From the NCBI RefSeq assembly GCF_014843355.1, contig NZ_CP062137.1, forward strand, positions 2,108,001 through 2,172,000: 64,000 bases of DNA, written 5' to 3'. The notes below the pieces were generated by a model. It had not been told where the DNA came from. It was given only the letters and a program-made list of their open reading frames with translations, and searched no databases. The first letter of the stretch is position 1. Each line of letters begins with the position of its first letter. Below, in pieces: positions 1-8,972 of the stretch. The position numbers and the translations under genes are program-made. Origin of the DNA: Actinobacillus sp. GY-402. Its GTDB lineage: Bacteria > Pseudomonadota > Gammaproteobacteria > Enterobacterales > Pasteurellaceae.

Positions 1-1164
1 TTTATCCATGACGTCTAACATCGGCAAGCCGGTGGTAGAACCGAATAAAATCACGGAAACCGCCATCATAGGCAAGCCGACCAGGAAGGTGACTTTTGAA
101 CGACGGATGCGCAATTTATCCTGTACGGCGGAAATGATAACTTCGATAACGGAAATAAATGACGTTAATGCCGCAAAGGTCAACGAACCGAAGAATAATA
201 CACCGATAATTTCACCAAACGGCGCTTCGTTAATGAGGGTCGGAAACGCAAAGAAGGCTAAACCGATACCGCCTTTCGCTACTTCGCTGACTTCCTGTCC
301 CTGCGCCGTCGCCATAAAACCGAGTGCGGCAAAAACGCCGATTCCCGCCAATAATTCAAAACTGGAGTTGGCAAAACCCACCACCAAGCCGGAACCGGTT
401 AAATCGGAGTCTTTCTTCAAATATGAAGCATAAGTGATCATAATTCCAAAACAAATGGATAATGAGAAGAAAATCTGCCCGTATGCCGCAATCCAAACAC
501 TCGGATCGGATAACTTATCCCAATCCGGCGTAAATAAAGCGTTTAATCCTTTCGCCGCACCCGGCAGAAAAAGCGATGACACCACAAGCACAATAAACAT
601 CACCACCAACACCGGCATTAAAATATTGGAGGATTTTGAAATCCCTTTTTGTACGCCCAACGCCAACACTCCTAAGGCGACCAGCCAAACCGCAATCAAC
701 GGCCCGATCACCATGCCGACAAATTCGAAACTCACCCCTTGCTTAATATCGCCGACTCTCAAATATTCGTTAATAAAAAACTGAACGGGATCATTCCCCC
801 ACGCGGCGGTAAAGGAAAAATAGGTGTAAGTTGCCGCCCAACCGAGCACCACGGCGTAATATAATCCGATGATGACATTCACCATCACCTGCCACCAACC
901 GAAGGTTTCAAAATGCTTATTGAAACGGCGATAGGACAACGGCGCGCCGCCGCGGTGACGATGCCCGATGGCGTAATCTAAAAATAAAAGCGGAATACCG
1001 GCGGTCAATAACGCCACAATATAAGGAATAATAAATGCGCCGCCGCCGTTTTCATAAGTAGTGTAAGGAAAACGCCAAATGTTTCCCAACCCGACGGCGG
1101 AACCGATGGCCGCCATAATAAAGGCTTTACGCCCGGAAAATGTTTCACGTGTAGAATTCGACAT
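1..1164 (-). CDS. Sodium:neurotransmitter symporter (NSS/SNF) family transporter, 3'-truncated by window edge
   Basis: Inner-membrane Na+-coupled symporter, probably for an amino acid or similar small solute. The reading frame starts at 1164 and stays open to base 1, giving 388 residues without a stop, so the C-terminus lies outside the window. The N-terminus carries the family hallmark [10 protein letters not shown] around residues 25-34 (unwound TM1 of LeuT-like transporters), followed by GGGAFIIPY and many hydrophobic segments. A run of antisense-strand open frames here is only a shadow. It is divergent from the hydrolase at 1380. The substrate cannot be read from sequence; the family assignment is firm. 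Confidence 0.9.
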   Translation of the reverse strand, partial: MSNSTRETFSGRKAFIMAAIGSAVGLGNIWRFPYTTYENGGGAFIIPYIVALLTAGIPLLFLDYAIGHRHRGGAPLSYRRFNKHFETFGWWQVMVNVIIGLYYAVVLGWAATYTYFSFTAAWGNDPVQFFINEYLRVGDIKQGVSFEFVGMVIGPLIAVWLVALGVLALGVQKGISKSSNILMPVLVVMFIVLVVSSLFLPGAAKGLNALFTPDWDKLSDPSVWIAAYGQIFFSLSICFGIMITYASYLKKDSDLTGSGLVVGFANSSFELLAGIGVFAALGFMATAQGQEVSEVAKGGIGLAFFAFPTLINEAPFGEIIGVLFFGSLTFAALTSFISVIEVIISAVQDKLRIRRSKVTFLVGLPMMAVSVILFGSTTGLPMLDVMDK

Positions 1165-1379
1165 TCTGACACCCCTTTGTTGTTATAATTAAAGATTAAG
1201 TCAAGACATTGGATAAGGAAATATAAAGGAAAAATCCTCTCAGTCAATAAAAAACTGGTTAACCGAAACGATTAAGCTTGACAATTACGCTGAAATTTCC
1301 AATAAAATTCAACTTCCGCGCATCATATCGCCTTGATTATGCTATGCTAACATCCGTAAATTTTAGAACGGACGGCATT

Positions 1380-1934
1380 ATGCAAAAACGCGTTTTTATC
1401 ACTCACGGCTACACCGCAAACTCGCAAAAACATTGGTTTCCCTGGCTAAAAGTGCGGTTGGAAAATGAAGGATTTTCCGTTAAGGTTTTCGATATGCCGG
1501 AGGCCGACAAGCCGAATCCCGCAATCTGGCTGGCGCATCACCGGGCAAATATTCCTAACGTTTCACCGCAGGATATTTTTATCGGACACAGTTTGGGCTG
1601 CATCGCCACCTTGCGCTTTCTGGCGCAACAAAACCGGTCGGTAGGCGGGCTGATTTTGGTGGCGGGATTCGATCAAGCGTTACCCAACTTGCCCGAACTG
1701 AACGACTTCACCGCGCAACAACCGGATTATGCTGCGATCATCCGCCGCATCCCGCAACGCACCGTTATCGCGTCGCTGGACGATAATGTGGTAAATCCCG
1801 CTTTCAGCGAACAACTGGCGGCGAATCTGAAAGCGAAATATATCACAACTCAGGGTTATAAACATTTCACCGAACATTACGGCGTCACCCAATTGCCGTT
1901 GGTTTATGATGAAATCATGGCCTTTGCCCGCTAA
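1380..1934 (+). CDS. Small serine alpha/beta hydrolase (RBBP9/YdeN-like)
   Basis: A 184-residue cytoplasmic hydrolase of the RBBP9/YdeN type. The N-terminus VFITHGYTANSQKHW matches the oxyanion-side strand of this family. The nucleophile elbow GHSLG puts the catalytic serine at about residue 71. A late acidic position in SLDDNVV and a terminal His in YKHFTEHYG complete a plausible Ser-Asp-His triad. The frame is open further upstream to 1278, but the start at 1380 gives the normal family length and removes a tail without similarity. The substrate is unknown; members of this family act on small esters or peptides. Confidence 0.85.
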   Translation: MQKRVFITHGYTANSQKHWFPWLKVRLENEGFSVKVFDMPEADKPNPAIWLAHHRANIPNVSPQDIFIGHSLGCIATLRFLAQQNRSVGGLILVAGFDQALPNLPELNDFTAQQPDYAAIIRRIPQRTVIASLDDNVVNPAFSEQLAANLKAKYITTQGYKHFTEHYGVTQLPLVYDEIMAFAR

Positions 1935-1935
1935 T

Positions 1936-2000
1936 AAAAAGTGCGGGCAAAAAACGTCGCATTTTTCCGAAAAAAACATTCAAAAAATCGCCCGCACTTT
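1936..2000. terminator. Inverted pair of variant uptake sequences, possible terminator
   Basis: AAAAAGTGCGGGC just after the hydrolase stop faces GCCCGCACTTTTT about 40 bases later, so the transcript could fold into a 12-13 bp stem with a long A/T-rich loop ending in a T-run. Inverted uptake-sequence pairs after stop codons are a known form of factor-independent terminator in Pasteurellaceae. Both arms carry G rather than T at core position 9. Confidence 0.6.
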
Positions 2001-2014
2001 TTCTACCCTTTTTG

Positions 2015-2030
2015 TGTGATCAAGATCATA
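2015..2030. promoter_or_regulatory. Candidate CRP site upstream of manXYZ
   Basis: TGTGA-TCAAGA-TCATA matches the CRP consensus TGTGA-N6-TCACA at nine of ten positions. It lies about 135 bases before the manX start, in an A/T-rich promoter region that also holds a TTGACT -35-like hexamer near 2048. Catabolite control of a mannose PTS would be expected, but the site is called from sequence match only. Confidence 0.55.
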
Positions 2031-2164
2031 TTTTAAGCAAAAAAAATTTGACTATTTTCACCTGACATTTAGACTTGCCAATGTTCAGCAACCGTTTGCA
2101 TTGTTATTTGACGAGCGGCTGAAACGTGACAATTATCAATCCTCATTACAAACGGAGATCTGAA

Positions 2165-3130
2165 ATGACGCATCTTATCGTTGCGACACACGGAAAATTT
2201 TCAGAAGAAATCGTAAACTCAGCGGCCATGGTTTTCGGTGAAGATGAAAATACCCATGTAGTCACATTTTTACCCGGCGAAGGCGGCGACGACCTGGTTG
2301 CCAAATACAATGCCATCCTTGAAACATTGCCTGAAAACGAACCGGTTCTGTTTATGGTGGACTTATTCGGCGGAAGCCCTTACAACGCGGCGGCCCGTGT
2401 TGCCACTAACCGCGAAAACACCGATATCGTAACCGGTATCAGCCTGCCGATGCTGCTTGAAACTCTGGACGCCAAAGACAGCGCTTCTTTAGAGGAATTA
2501 GTGGAAACTGCGAAAGAAGTCGGCGTGATGGCGGTGAAATCTTTCCGCAATCCTGAACCGAAAGCCGCCAAAACGGAAGAAAAACCGGTGGCCGCAGCGG
2601 TTCCGGCGGCGCCGCGCGATCCGAACTTAAAAGGTAATATGAACATCTCCTTATTGCGTATCGACAGCCGTTTAATCCACGGACAAGTGATGACGTCCTG
2701 GGCGAAAGCCGTAAAATGCGAAGCGATTTTTGCCATTAACGACGGTGTCGCAAAAGATGACATCCGACGCGAATTATTGCTTCAAATCGTGCCGTCTCAC
2801 TTAAAAGGTTACGTTATTACGGTTGAGAAAGCGATTAAAGTATGGCACAACCCGAAATACGCCGGCAAAAATATCATTTGGCTGGTGACCAATCCGGCCG
2901 ATATCGTGCGCTTAATTGAGGGCGGAGTAAAAATTTCGGACGTCAATGTGGGCGGCATGACTTATCGCGAAGGCGACAAGCTGATTTCGCAAGCCGTTGC
3001 GGTAAACAAAGACGATGTGGCGGCATTCAAAAAATTATTGGAACTCGGCGTGAATATGTCGCTTCAACAGGTCGCCGCGAACCGTAAAGAACCGCTTACC
3101 AAAGAAAAACTTGATGCAATTCAATTCTAA
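2165..3130 (+). CDS. manX: Mannose-family PTS, fused EIIAB component
   Basis: Cytoplasmic phosphotransfer subunit (321 residues) passing phosphate from HPr to sugar entering through ManYZ. The EIIA domain occupies residues 1-135 with the phosphorylated His in VATHGKFSEE near residue 9. An Ala/Pro-rich linker follows at about 136-160. The EIIB domain then has its active His in RIDSRLIHGQV. The start at 2165 is preceded by GGAG; an upstream in-frame ATG at 2126 has no Shine-Dalgarno sequence and no homologous tail. It is the first gene of manX-manY-manZ, with 14-base spacings. Substrates are probably mannose, glucose and related hexoses. Confidence 0.95.
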   Translation: MTHLIVATHGKFSEEIVNSAAMVFGEDENTHVVTFLPGEGGDDLVAKYNAILETLPENEPVLFMVDLFGGSPYNAAARVATNRENTDIVTGISLPMLLETLDAKDSASLEELVETAKEVGVMAVKSFRNPEPKAAKTEEKPVAAAVPAAPRDPNLKGNMNISLLRIDSRLIHGQVMTSWAKAVKCEAIFAINDGVAKDDIRRELLLQIVPSHLKGYVITVEKAIKVWHNPKYAGKNIIWLVTNPADIVRLIEGGVKISDVNVGGMTYREGDKLISQAVAVNKDDVAAFKKLLELGVNMSLQQVAANRKEPLTKEKLDAIQF

Positions 3131-3144
3131 TTCAGGAAAACATT

Positions 3145-3942
3145 ATGACTACATTAGAAATTATTTTAGTGACCCTCGTCGCCGCGATTTGCGGTATGGG
3201 TTCCGTGCTTGACGAACGTCAAACTCACCGTCCTCTGGTGGCTTGTACTTTAATCGGCTTGGTATTGGGCGATTTACAGTCCGGCGTGATTGTCGGCGGT
3301 ATGCTGGAAATGCTGGCGTTAGGCTGGATGAACGTCGGTGCGGCAATGGCGCCGGATGCGGCGTTGGCCTCCGTTATTGCCGCAATTCTGGTAATTAAAG
3401 GCAATCAGGATAAAGCGACCGCAATCGCCGTCGCTATTCCGGTTGCCGCAGCGGGCCAGGTATTAACCATCTTCGTCCGTACTTTAACCATTTTCTTACA
3501 ACACAAAGCTGATGATTATGCGGAACAAGCCAACTTCCGCGGTATCGAAATCTGTCACTTTGCGGGTCTCAGCCTGCAGGCATTACGCGTAGCCATTCCG
3601 ACATTTTTCGTGGCGCTGGTTGCCGGTACGGATACCGTAACCGCCGCATTAAATGCGATTCCAGAAGTGGTTACCCGCGGGTTACAAATCGCCGGCGGAT
3701 TTATCGTGGTCGTCGGTTACGCCATGGTCATCAACATGATGCGCGCCGGTGCGTTAATGCCGTTCTTCTTTATGGGCTTCGTTATCGCCTCCTTCTCAAA
3801 CTACAACTTGGTCGGTTTGGGTTTCCTGGGCGCATGTTTAGCCTTAATTTACATCCAATTAAATCCACAATTCAATAAAGCGGCGGGGCAAGTCGGTAGC
3901 GTAAAACGCGAACTTGCGGACGACGAACTTGAAGGTCTATAA
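3145..3942 (+). CDS. manY: Mannose-family PTS, EIIC component
   Basis: Membrane channel subunit of the mannose permease, 265 residues and strongly hydrophobic. The N-terminus contains CGMGSVLDERQTH and VGGMLEMLALGW, typical of the EII-Sor/EIIC family. It forms the translocation unit with ManZ. It starts 14 bases after the manX stop behind a CAGGAAA ribosome site and is followed 14 bases later by manZ, which is the standard order of this operon. Confidence 0.95.
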   Translation: MTTLEIILVTLVAAICGMGSVLDERQTHRPLVACTLIGLVLGDLQSGVIVGGMLEMLALGWMNVGAAMAPDAALASVIAAILVIKGNQDKATAIAVAIPVAAAGQVLTIFVRTLTIFLQHKADDYAEQANFRGIEICHFAGLSLQALRVAIPTFFVALVAGTDTVTAALNAIPEVVTRGLQIAGGFIVVVGYAMVINMMRAGALMPFFFMGFVIASFSNYNLVGLGFLGACLALIYIQLNPQFNKAAGQVGSVKRELADDELEGL

Positions 3943-3956
3943 GAAGGAATACGAAA

Positions 3957-4784
3957 ATGTCTGAGAAAAAACAATTAACCGCGCGCGATATTCGCTCAAC
4001 TTACTGGCGTTCAACATTCCTTTTGGGTTCTTTCAACTTTGAACGTATGCAGTCCATGGGATTTTGCGTATCCATGATTCCGGCGATAAAACGCCTTTAC
4101 AGCAACAAAGAAGATCAGGCCGCCGCCTTAAAACGTCACCTCGAATTCTTCAACACTCAGCCTTGGATCGGCTCCGCCATTATGGGCGTAACGGCGGCCA
4201 TGGAACAGGAACGGGCCAACGGCGCGGACATCGACGATGCGGCAATCAGCGGGGTGAAAGTCGGTCTGATGGGGCCGTTAGCCGGTGTGGGCGATCCGAT
4301 TTTCTGGGGAACCTTACGTCCGGTATTAGCCGCGCTCGGCGCCGGTCTTGCCATCAGCGGCAGCTTACTCGGCCCGTTATTATTCTTCATCGGCATCAAC
4401 ATTTTCCGTGCGCTGACCCGTTGGTACGGCTTTAAATACGGTTATGCCAAAGGGACGGAAATTGTGTCCGAAATGGGCGGCGGTCGTTTACAAAAAGTCA
4501 CTCAGGGCGCCTCAATTCTCGGTTTATTCGTGATGGGCTCACTGGTATCCAAATGGACCAGCATTAATATTCCGCTCGAATTGTCCCGTTATAAAAACGC
4601 CATGGGCGAAGAAGTGGTCACTACCGTGCAAAGCGTGCTGGATCAGCTGTTGCCGGGACTGATGGCATTGTTACTGACTTTCGTCTGTATGTGGTTATTG
4701 CGCAAAAAAGTGAACGCCATGTACATCATTTTCGCCTTGTTCGGCGTCGGTATTTTAGGTTATTGGCTAGGTATTTTGGCGTAA
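3957..4784 (+). CDS. manZ: Mannose-family PTS, EIID component
   Basis: Second membrane subunit of the mannose permease, 275 residues. The N-terminal RSTYWRSTFLLGSFNFERMQ and the GLMGPLAGVGDPIFWGT segment are hallmarks of EIID. The C-terminal third is hydrophobic with several membrane segments. The start at 3957 follows AGAAGGA. It is the last gene of manXYZ; a hairpin with a T-run follows. Confidence 0.95.
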   Translation: MSEKKQLTARDIRSTYWRSTFLLGSFNFERMQSMGFCVSMIPAIKRLYSNKEDQAAALKRHLEFFNTQPWIGSAIMGVTAAMEQERANGADIDDAAISGVKVGLMGPLAGVGDPIFWGTLRPVLAALGAGLAISGSLLGPLLFFIGINIFRALTRWYGFKYGYAKGTEIVSEMGGGRLQKVTQGASILGLFVMGSLVSKWTSINIPLELSRYKNAMGEEVVTTVQSVLDQLLPGLMALLLTFVCMWLLRKKVNAMYIIFALFGVGILGYWLGILA

Positions 4785-4808
4785 TTCTTACGGACCGTGA
4801 TATAATTC

Positions 4809-4841
4809 GGGGCAGTCTTCTTCGGGCTGCCCTGTTTTTAT
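4809..4841 (+). terminator. Rho-independent terminator of manXYZ
   Basis: GGGCAG (4810-4815) pairs with CTGCCC (4827-4832) around a T/C-rich loop and is followed by TGTTTTTATTT, 25 bases after the manZ stop. Confidence 0.8.
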
Positions 4842-4892
4842 TTAGCTAATAAAGTGCGGGCGATTTTTTCATCGTTTTTTAGAAGGACCGTT

Positions 4893-5276
4893 ATGAAACT
4901 CAAAGATCTCATCCAACCGCCGCCAAGTGAAACCTATGTGAAAAATTCATCGCCGTTAGTGACCGCACTTTTGATTATCGCGGGATTGCTGTGGTATGTA
5001 ACGCAATACGGTTCCATTATCGCTTTGGTGCTGGCGTTATTTGTGCTGATGGGGCAGAAAATGCTGTTGGCGCAGGCAAATAAAGACTTCCGCGAAATGT
5101 ATCTGTCGCAACAACAGTTTGAGAAAACCCGAAACGCGGATTATTTACGCTACATCCGGGCTCGCAGCGAACAAATGTTGCGGGATAATAAAGTGCTGTC
5201 CGACAAAGCCAAACGCGAAATCGCGCAATTACAGGCTTATGCGGCGAAAAATCTGAAACAGGAAAATCCGCAATGA
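4893..5276 (+). CDS. Uncharacterised membrane protein cotranscribed with mobB
   Basis: I do not recognise this 127-residue protein. Residues 1-20 are polar and proline-containing. Residues 21-57 form two closely spaced hydrophobic helices. The remainder is charged and probably coiled-coil (FREMYLSQQQ, KAKREIAQLQAY). The start at 4893 has AGAAGGA upstream; the in-frame ATG at 4854 lies before a variant uptake sequence and lacks a ribosome site. Its stop overlaps the mobB start as ATGA, so it is translationally coupled to a molybdenum-cofactor gene, although nothing in its sequence points to that pathway. Confidence 0.75.
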   Translation: MKLKDLIQPPPSETYVKNSSPLVTALLIIAGLLWYVTQYGSIIALVLALFVLMGQKMLLAQANKDFREMYLSQQQFEKTRNADYLRYIRARSEQMLRDNKVLSDKAKREIAQLQAYAAKNLKQENPQ

Positions 5277-5773
5277 TTCCGATTCTGGGCGTCACCGGTT
5301 ACAGCGGCAGCGGCAAAACCACTTTATTGGAAAAAATCGTGCCGAAATTGACCGCACTTGGACTGCGCGTAGCAGTCATCAAGCACAGCCACCATAACGC
5401 CTCGGTGGATAAGGAAGGCAAAGACAGTTGGCGCATGAAGGAAGCGGGTGCCAGCCAAGTGATTATGGCCTGCGACAGCCGCTGGGCGTTAATGACGGAA
5501 ACCCCGCGGGAACCGGTTTCGCTGCATTATCTGGCGGCGCAGTTTGATCAAAACCTGACGGATCTCGTGCTGGTGGAAGGCTTCAAACAGGAACCGATTC
5601 CGAAAATTCTGCTTCATCGTCGCGACATGACAAAACCCTTGCCGGAATGCGATGAAAATGTGCTTGCCATCGCCACGGATTATCCGTTAAATACGGAAAA
5701 AGTGCGGTTAAATATTAACGAGATTTCGCAAATCGCCGCCTTCATTTTCGATTATTACCAACGACAGAAATAA
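5273..5773 (+). CDS. mobB: Molybdopterin-guanine dinucleotide biosynthesis adaptor MobB
   Basis: GTP-binding accessory protein (166 residues) that assists MobA in converting molybdopterin to the guanine dinucleotide form used by DMSO/TMAO and nitrate reductases. The P-loop GYSGSGKTTLL spans residues 8-18. IKHSHHNASVDKEGKDSWR and LVLVEGFKQE are typical MobB motifs. The start overlaps the previous stop (ATGA). mobA is not adjacent in this genome; it lies near 22.4 kb in the window. Confidence 0.93.
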   Translation: MIPILGVTGYSGSGKTTLLEKIVPKLTALGLRVAVIKHSHHNASVDKEGKDSWRMKEAGASQVIMACDSRWALMTETPREPVSLHYLAAQFDQNLTDLVLVEGFKQEPIPKILLHRRDMTKPLPECDENVLAIATDYPLNTEKVRLNINEISQIAAFIFDYYQRQK

Positions 5774-5775
5774 CC

Positions 5776-7188
5776 ATGAACAGCGCCACCGAAAAAACAC
5801 AAGATTACCGCCCGCTCGCCTGGATTGCCGCCATGGCGCTGTTTATGCAGTCTCTCGACGCCACCATTCTGAACACCGCGTTACCCGCTATTTCCCGTAG
5901 CCTGAATCAATCGCCGCTGGAAATGGAACTGGCGATTATCAGCTACGCCCTGACCGTCGCGGCAATCATTCCTTTAAGCGGTTGGATTGCCGATCGTTTC
6001 GGCACATTGTTCACCTTCCGCGCCGCCGTGTTCATTTTCGTGCTGGGTTCTTTGGCCTGCGCCCTTTCCACCAACCTGGACGCGTTGGTGGCCTCGCGCA
6101 TTTTGCAGGGCGTAGGCGGCGCATTAATGTTGCCTGTGGCGCGCCTGGCCATCATCCGCAATGTGGAGAAAAGCCAGCTTATCGTAGCCTGGAATCTGAT
6201 GGCGATGTCGGGTTTAATCGGGCCGGTGTTGGGGCCGATTCTCGGCGGTTGGATCGTCACTCACGCCAGCTGGCCGTGGATTTTTCTGATCAATCTGCCT
6301 ATCGGCATTATCGGAATAATCGTGGTGGGAAAATACATGACCAACAGTTACGGCAATGCGGGAAAACTGGATTGGGCGGGTTTTCTGTTGTTTGCCGCCG
6401 GATTGGTCACGACAACTTACGGGCTGGACGTCATCGCCGAAAATCTGGCGAATAAAAGCAAAGCGGTAATACTTATCCTCAGCGGCATAATGTTGCTTAT
6501 TGCATATTATTTGTACGCCTTACGAGCGAAAAATCCGCTGATTCCTTTGTCTTTATTGCGTTTCCGCACCTTTAATCTGGGCATCCTCGGCAATCTGTTC
6601 ATCCGCATTTCGGGTTCGGGCATTCCCTTTCTGTTGCCGCTGATGTGGCAGGTTGCTTTTCATTTTGATGCGCAAACCTCAGGGTTTATGCTGGCGCCTA
6701 TCGCCGTCAGTTCTATTTTGGCAAAATCCGTTGTCACGAAAATTCTGTACCGTTTCGGTTATCGCAACAGTTTGGTGGTCAACGCCCTGCTGATGGCGGC
6801 GGCGATTGGCGCGATGTCCCGTTTCACCCAGGACACGCCGCTGTGGCTGTATATCCTGATTATGATGTGGTACGGTTGCTGTATATCGTTGATGTTTACC
6901 GCCGTGAATACGCTGGCGGTTTGCGATTTGCCGGATAATCTGGCGGGTTCAGGTTCCACTATTTTAAGCATGATGCAGCAACTGGGAATCGGCGTGGGCA
7001 TTGCCATTTCTTCCGTCGTGCTCGCCTTATTTCGCGAGCATTTCGGGCAAACCGGGAATTTGGTCTCGGCCTTCAGTCATACCTTTCTGGTTTCCTCTTT
7101 GTTTGCCGTATGCCTGGCGTTACTTATGGCGCGCCTGCATCCGGAAGACGGCAATAATTTGCGTCACCGAAAATCGATAAAAAATTGA
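5776..7188 (+). CDS. mdtD: MFS drug-export family (DHA2) transporter, MdtD-like
   Basis: Proton-driven inner-membrane exporter of 470 residues with about 14 hydrophobic helices. The N-terminus FMQSLDATILNTALP, the motif GWIADRFGT (MFS motif A) and ILQGVGGALMLPVARL (DHA2 motif) fit EmrB/QacA-type pumps. The closest family I can recall is Escherichia MdtD, including FLINLPIGI and the late DLPDNLAGSG segment. The start lies two bases after the mobB stop, so it is probably in the same transcript. The exported compound cannot be deduced. Confidence 0.85.
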   Translation: MNSATEKTQDYRPLAWIAAMALFMQSLDATILNTALPAISRSLNQSPLEMELAIISYALTVAAIIPLSGWIADRFGTLFTFRAAVFIFVLGSLACALSTNLDALVASRILQGVGGALMLPVARLAIIRNVEKSQLIVAWNLMAMSGLIGPVLGPILGGWIVTHASWPWIFLINLPIGIIGIIVVGKYMTNSYGNAGKLDWAGFLLFAAGLVTTTYGLDVIAENLANKSKAVILILSGIMLLIAYYLYALRAKNPLIPLSLLRFRTFNLGILGNLFIRISGSGIPFLLPLMWQVAFHFDAQTSGFMLAPIAVSSILAKSVVTKILYRFGYRNSLVVNALLMAAAIGAMSRFTQDTPLWLYILIMMWYGCCISLMFTAVNTLAVCDLPDNLAGSGSTILSMMQQLGIGVGIAISSVVLALFREHFGQTGNLVSAFSHTFLVSSLFAVCLALLMARLHPEDGNNLRHRKSIKN

Positions 7189-7246
7189 CCGCACTTTACA
7201 AAATTTCAGCCTATAAGCCGAATCCGTAAAAGTGCGGTCAAAAAAA
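7185..7246. terminator. Inverted uptake-sequence pair, possible bidirectional terminator
   Basis: TTGACCGCACTTTA overlapping the mdtD stop is mirrored by TAAAAGTGCGGTCAA near 7226-7240, giving a stem of about 13 bp followed by A/T tracts. It sits between the convergent genes mdtD and the MgtC-like gene, where a two-way terminator is expected. Confidence 0.65.
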
Positions 7247-7285
7247 GTCATGTTTTTTATCGCGTTACCGGAATGCGTTTATCCT

Positions 7286-8008
7286 TTAATTTTCCACATC
7301 CACCCGCAGCACCTGCGCCTGCTGTTTCAGCAGCGAATAAATCCGCTCAAGCGTCTCCGATGTCAGCGGACCGTAACGATAAGACAACTTAATTTCGCCG
7401 TTGCCCTGTTCCTTCATGGTAAAGTTTTCAAAAGGAAAATTATTCACCAACAGCAAATCCGTCACATAAGTCATGGCCGAAATTTGCGACACATAAACCC
7501 GAATCACCGCTTTCTTTTCCTTCGCTTTCTGACGGTTATGAACAAAACGCTGCACAATCGGACTCAGACGAATCGCGACCAGAATCATCGCCGTCGCCAT
7601 AACGGCATCGAAAAAGAATCCGGCTCCCGAGGCAATGCCGATGCCCGCCGCCGCCCAAATAATCGCCGCCGTCGTTAAGCCCGAAATGGCGTCGTTGCTT
7701 TTACGCAAAATCACGCCCGCCCCCAGAAAACCGATACCGCTCACCACCTGCGCCGCCAAACGCATCGGATCGGTTCGGATATTTTCCGAAATCTGCGCAT
7801 AATATTCCGCCGATTGAATGGAAATCACCGTTAAAATGCAAGTGGTAATGGCGATAATCGCGCAGGTTTTCACGCCGACGGGTTTATGCTTCAACTCGCG
7901 TTCCAACCCGATAATCGCCCCCAACAGCAAGGCAATAAACAGTTTTAACAAAATAATAAAATGCGTGGACGACAGCAGCACGTCCTGCATTTCATGCAAA
8001 AAATTCAT
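7286..8008 (-). CDS. MgtC/SapB family membrane protein
   Basis: Inner-membrane protein of 240 residues. The N-terminal 150 residues hold four to five helices with GAIIGLERELKHKPVGVKT and VVSGIGFLGAGVILR, both diagnostic of MgtC/SapB. The C-terminal 80 residues form a soluble, ACT-like domain (VIRVYVSQIS). MgtC proteins are linked to growth at low Mg2+ and to acid or macrophage survival in other bacteria; the role here is unknown. The start at 8008 has AAGGGG upstream. It converges with mdtD. Confidence 0.88.
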   Translation of the reverse strand: MNFLHEMQDVLLSSTHFIILLKLFIALLLGAIIGLERELKHKPVGVKTCAIIAITTCILTVISIQSAEYYAQISENIRTDPMRLAAQVVSGIGFLGAGVILRKSNDAISGLTTAAIIWAAAGIGIASGAGFFFDAVMATAMILVAIRLSPIVQRFVHNRQKAKEKKAVIRVYVSQISAMTYVTDLLLVNNFPFENFTMKEQGNGEIKLSYRYGPLTSETLERIYSLLKQQAQVLRVDVEN

Positions 8009-8145
8009 GATTTTCCCCTTATCCCGAGGTTAAGAATTGTAACGAATTTTAGTGGGAACAGAAAGCCGTGCGGTGGGAAAAAACACATTTTTTAACGGCG
8101 ATTTATGCCACGCAAAACGGTATTTTCATTCTTTCGACAAGAAAC

Positions 8146-8823
8146 TCAAACCCGCGCCAATCCCCACGCCTGAATATGTTGCACGCCCCGTTTACGCAGT
8201 TGCCGGGCGATTTCATTCAAGGTGGAACCGGTGGTAATCACATCGTCCAGCAAAGCGACCGAACGATAAGGCACGGATGCGTTCACCCCAAAAGCGTTTT
8301 TCAGATTGGAACGGCGCGCCGCGGCGGTTAATCCGCGCTGATTGGGCGTTCGTTTTATGCGCCGGATCTGGTGTAAATCGTAAGGAATATTCAGCCATTC
8401 GGATAAATAACGGGCAAGCAACGCGGTTTGGTTGTAACCCCGTCGCCATTGGCGAAAATGATGCAACGGCACGGGCAAAATCGCTTCCGGCAAACACAAA
8501 CCCTGTTCCCGCCTGGCACGAATAATCGCCAGCAACATCAGGCGCGCCAGAGTGCGATCCAACCAAAACTGACGCCGAAATTTAAAGCGATGAATCAGGC
8601 TCGATAAAGGCTCGTCGTAACGCCCGATCATCACCAGCCGATCCCAACCGTGTTTAGATTGCAAGCAGCGTCCGCAATGCAAGGCGTTTTCCCGCAGCGA
8701 CGCGCCGCAAGTGCCGCAATAAGGAAAACGTTCAATCAGCCGATTACAACGGCTGCACAAACCATGACGGGCCAGCGCCAGACGCTCGCCGCACCGTACA
8801 CAACAAAATCCCAACGGATTCAT
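8146..8823 (-). CDS. comF: Competence-associated amidophosphoribosyltransferase-like protein ComF
   Basis: Cytoplasmic protein (225 residues) needed for natural transformation in Haemophilus, where ComF helps move incoming single-stranded DNA from the inner-membrane channel. The N-terminus has a double zinc ribbon (CVRCG, CSRCN, YCGTCG, CGRC). The C-terminus has a phosphoribosyltransferase fold with the PRPP loop VALLDDVITTGST near residue 190. A gene for DNA processing suits a genome dense in uptake sequences. Upstream I see only a poor Sxy/CRP-S-like element near 8905-8920, so competence control is inferred from the family. Confidence 0.92.
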   Translation of the reverse strand: MNPLGFCCVRCGERLALARHGLCSRCNRLIERFPYCGTCGASLRENALHCGRCLQSKHGWDRLVMIGRYDEPLSSLIHRFKFRRQFWLDRTLARLMLLAIIRARREQGLCLPEAILPVPLHHFRQWRRGYNQTALLARYLSEWLNIPYDLHQIRRIKRTPNQRGLTAAARRSNLKNAFGVNASVPYRSVALLDDVITTGSTLNEIARQLRKRGVQHIQAWGLARV

Positions 8824-8972
8824 AAAAAAACATCCCGATTTTTTCCCGCACTTTTGTGCACTTTAATTGAAAAATAAGGAATACGGGTGAAAATATCACG
8901 GGATTGGAATGCCGATCACAAAACACTTGAAATACGGCGGGCGGAATAACAAAATGAAGCGGAAAAGTCATT

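Noticed and set aside
8040-8145. Possible further repeat cassette between the MgtC-like gene and comF
   Set aside because: GTGCGGTGGGAAAAAACACA resembles a decayed uptake sequence, but the second block is absent, so it is left uncalled.
8885-8920. Possible CRP or Sxy-dependent CRP-S operator upstream of comF
   Set aside because: GTGAAAATATCAC has a five-base rather than six-base spacer, and TGTGA-N6-TTCCA on the minus strand keeps only one half-site; neither is convincing.
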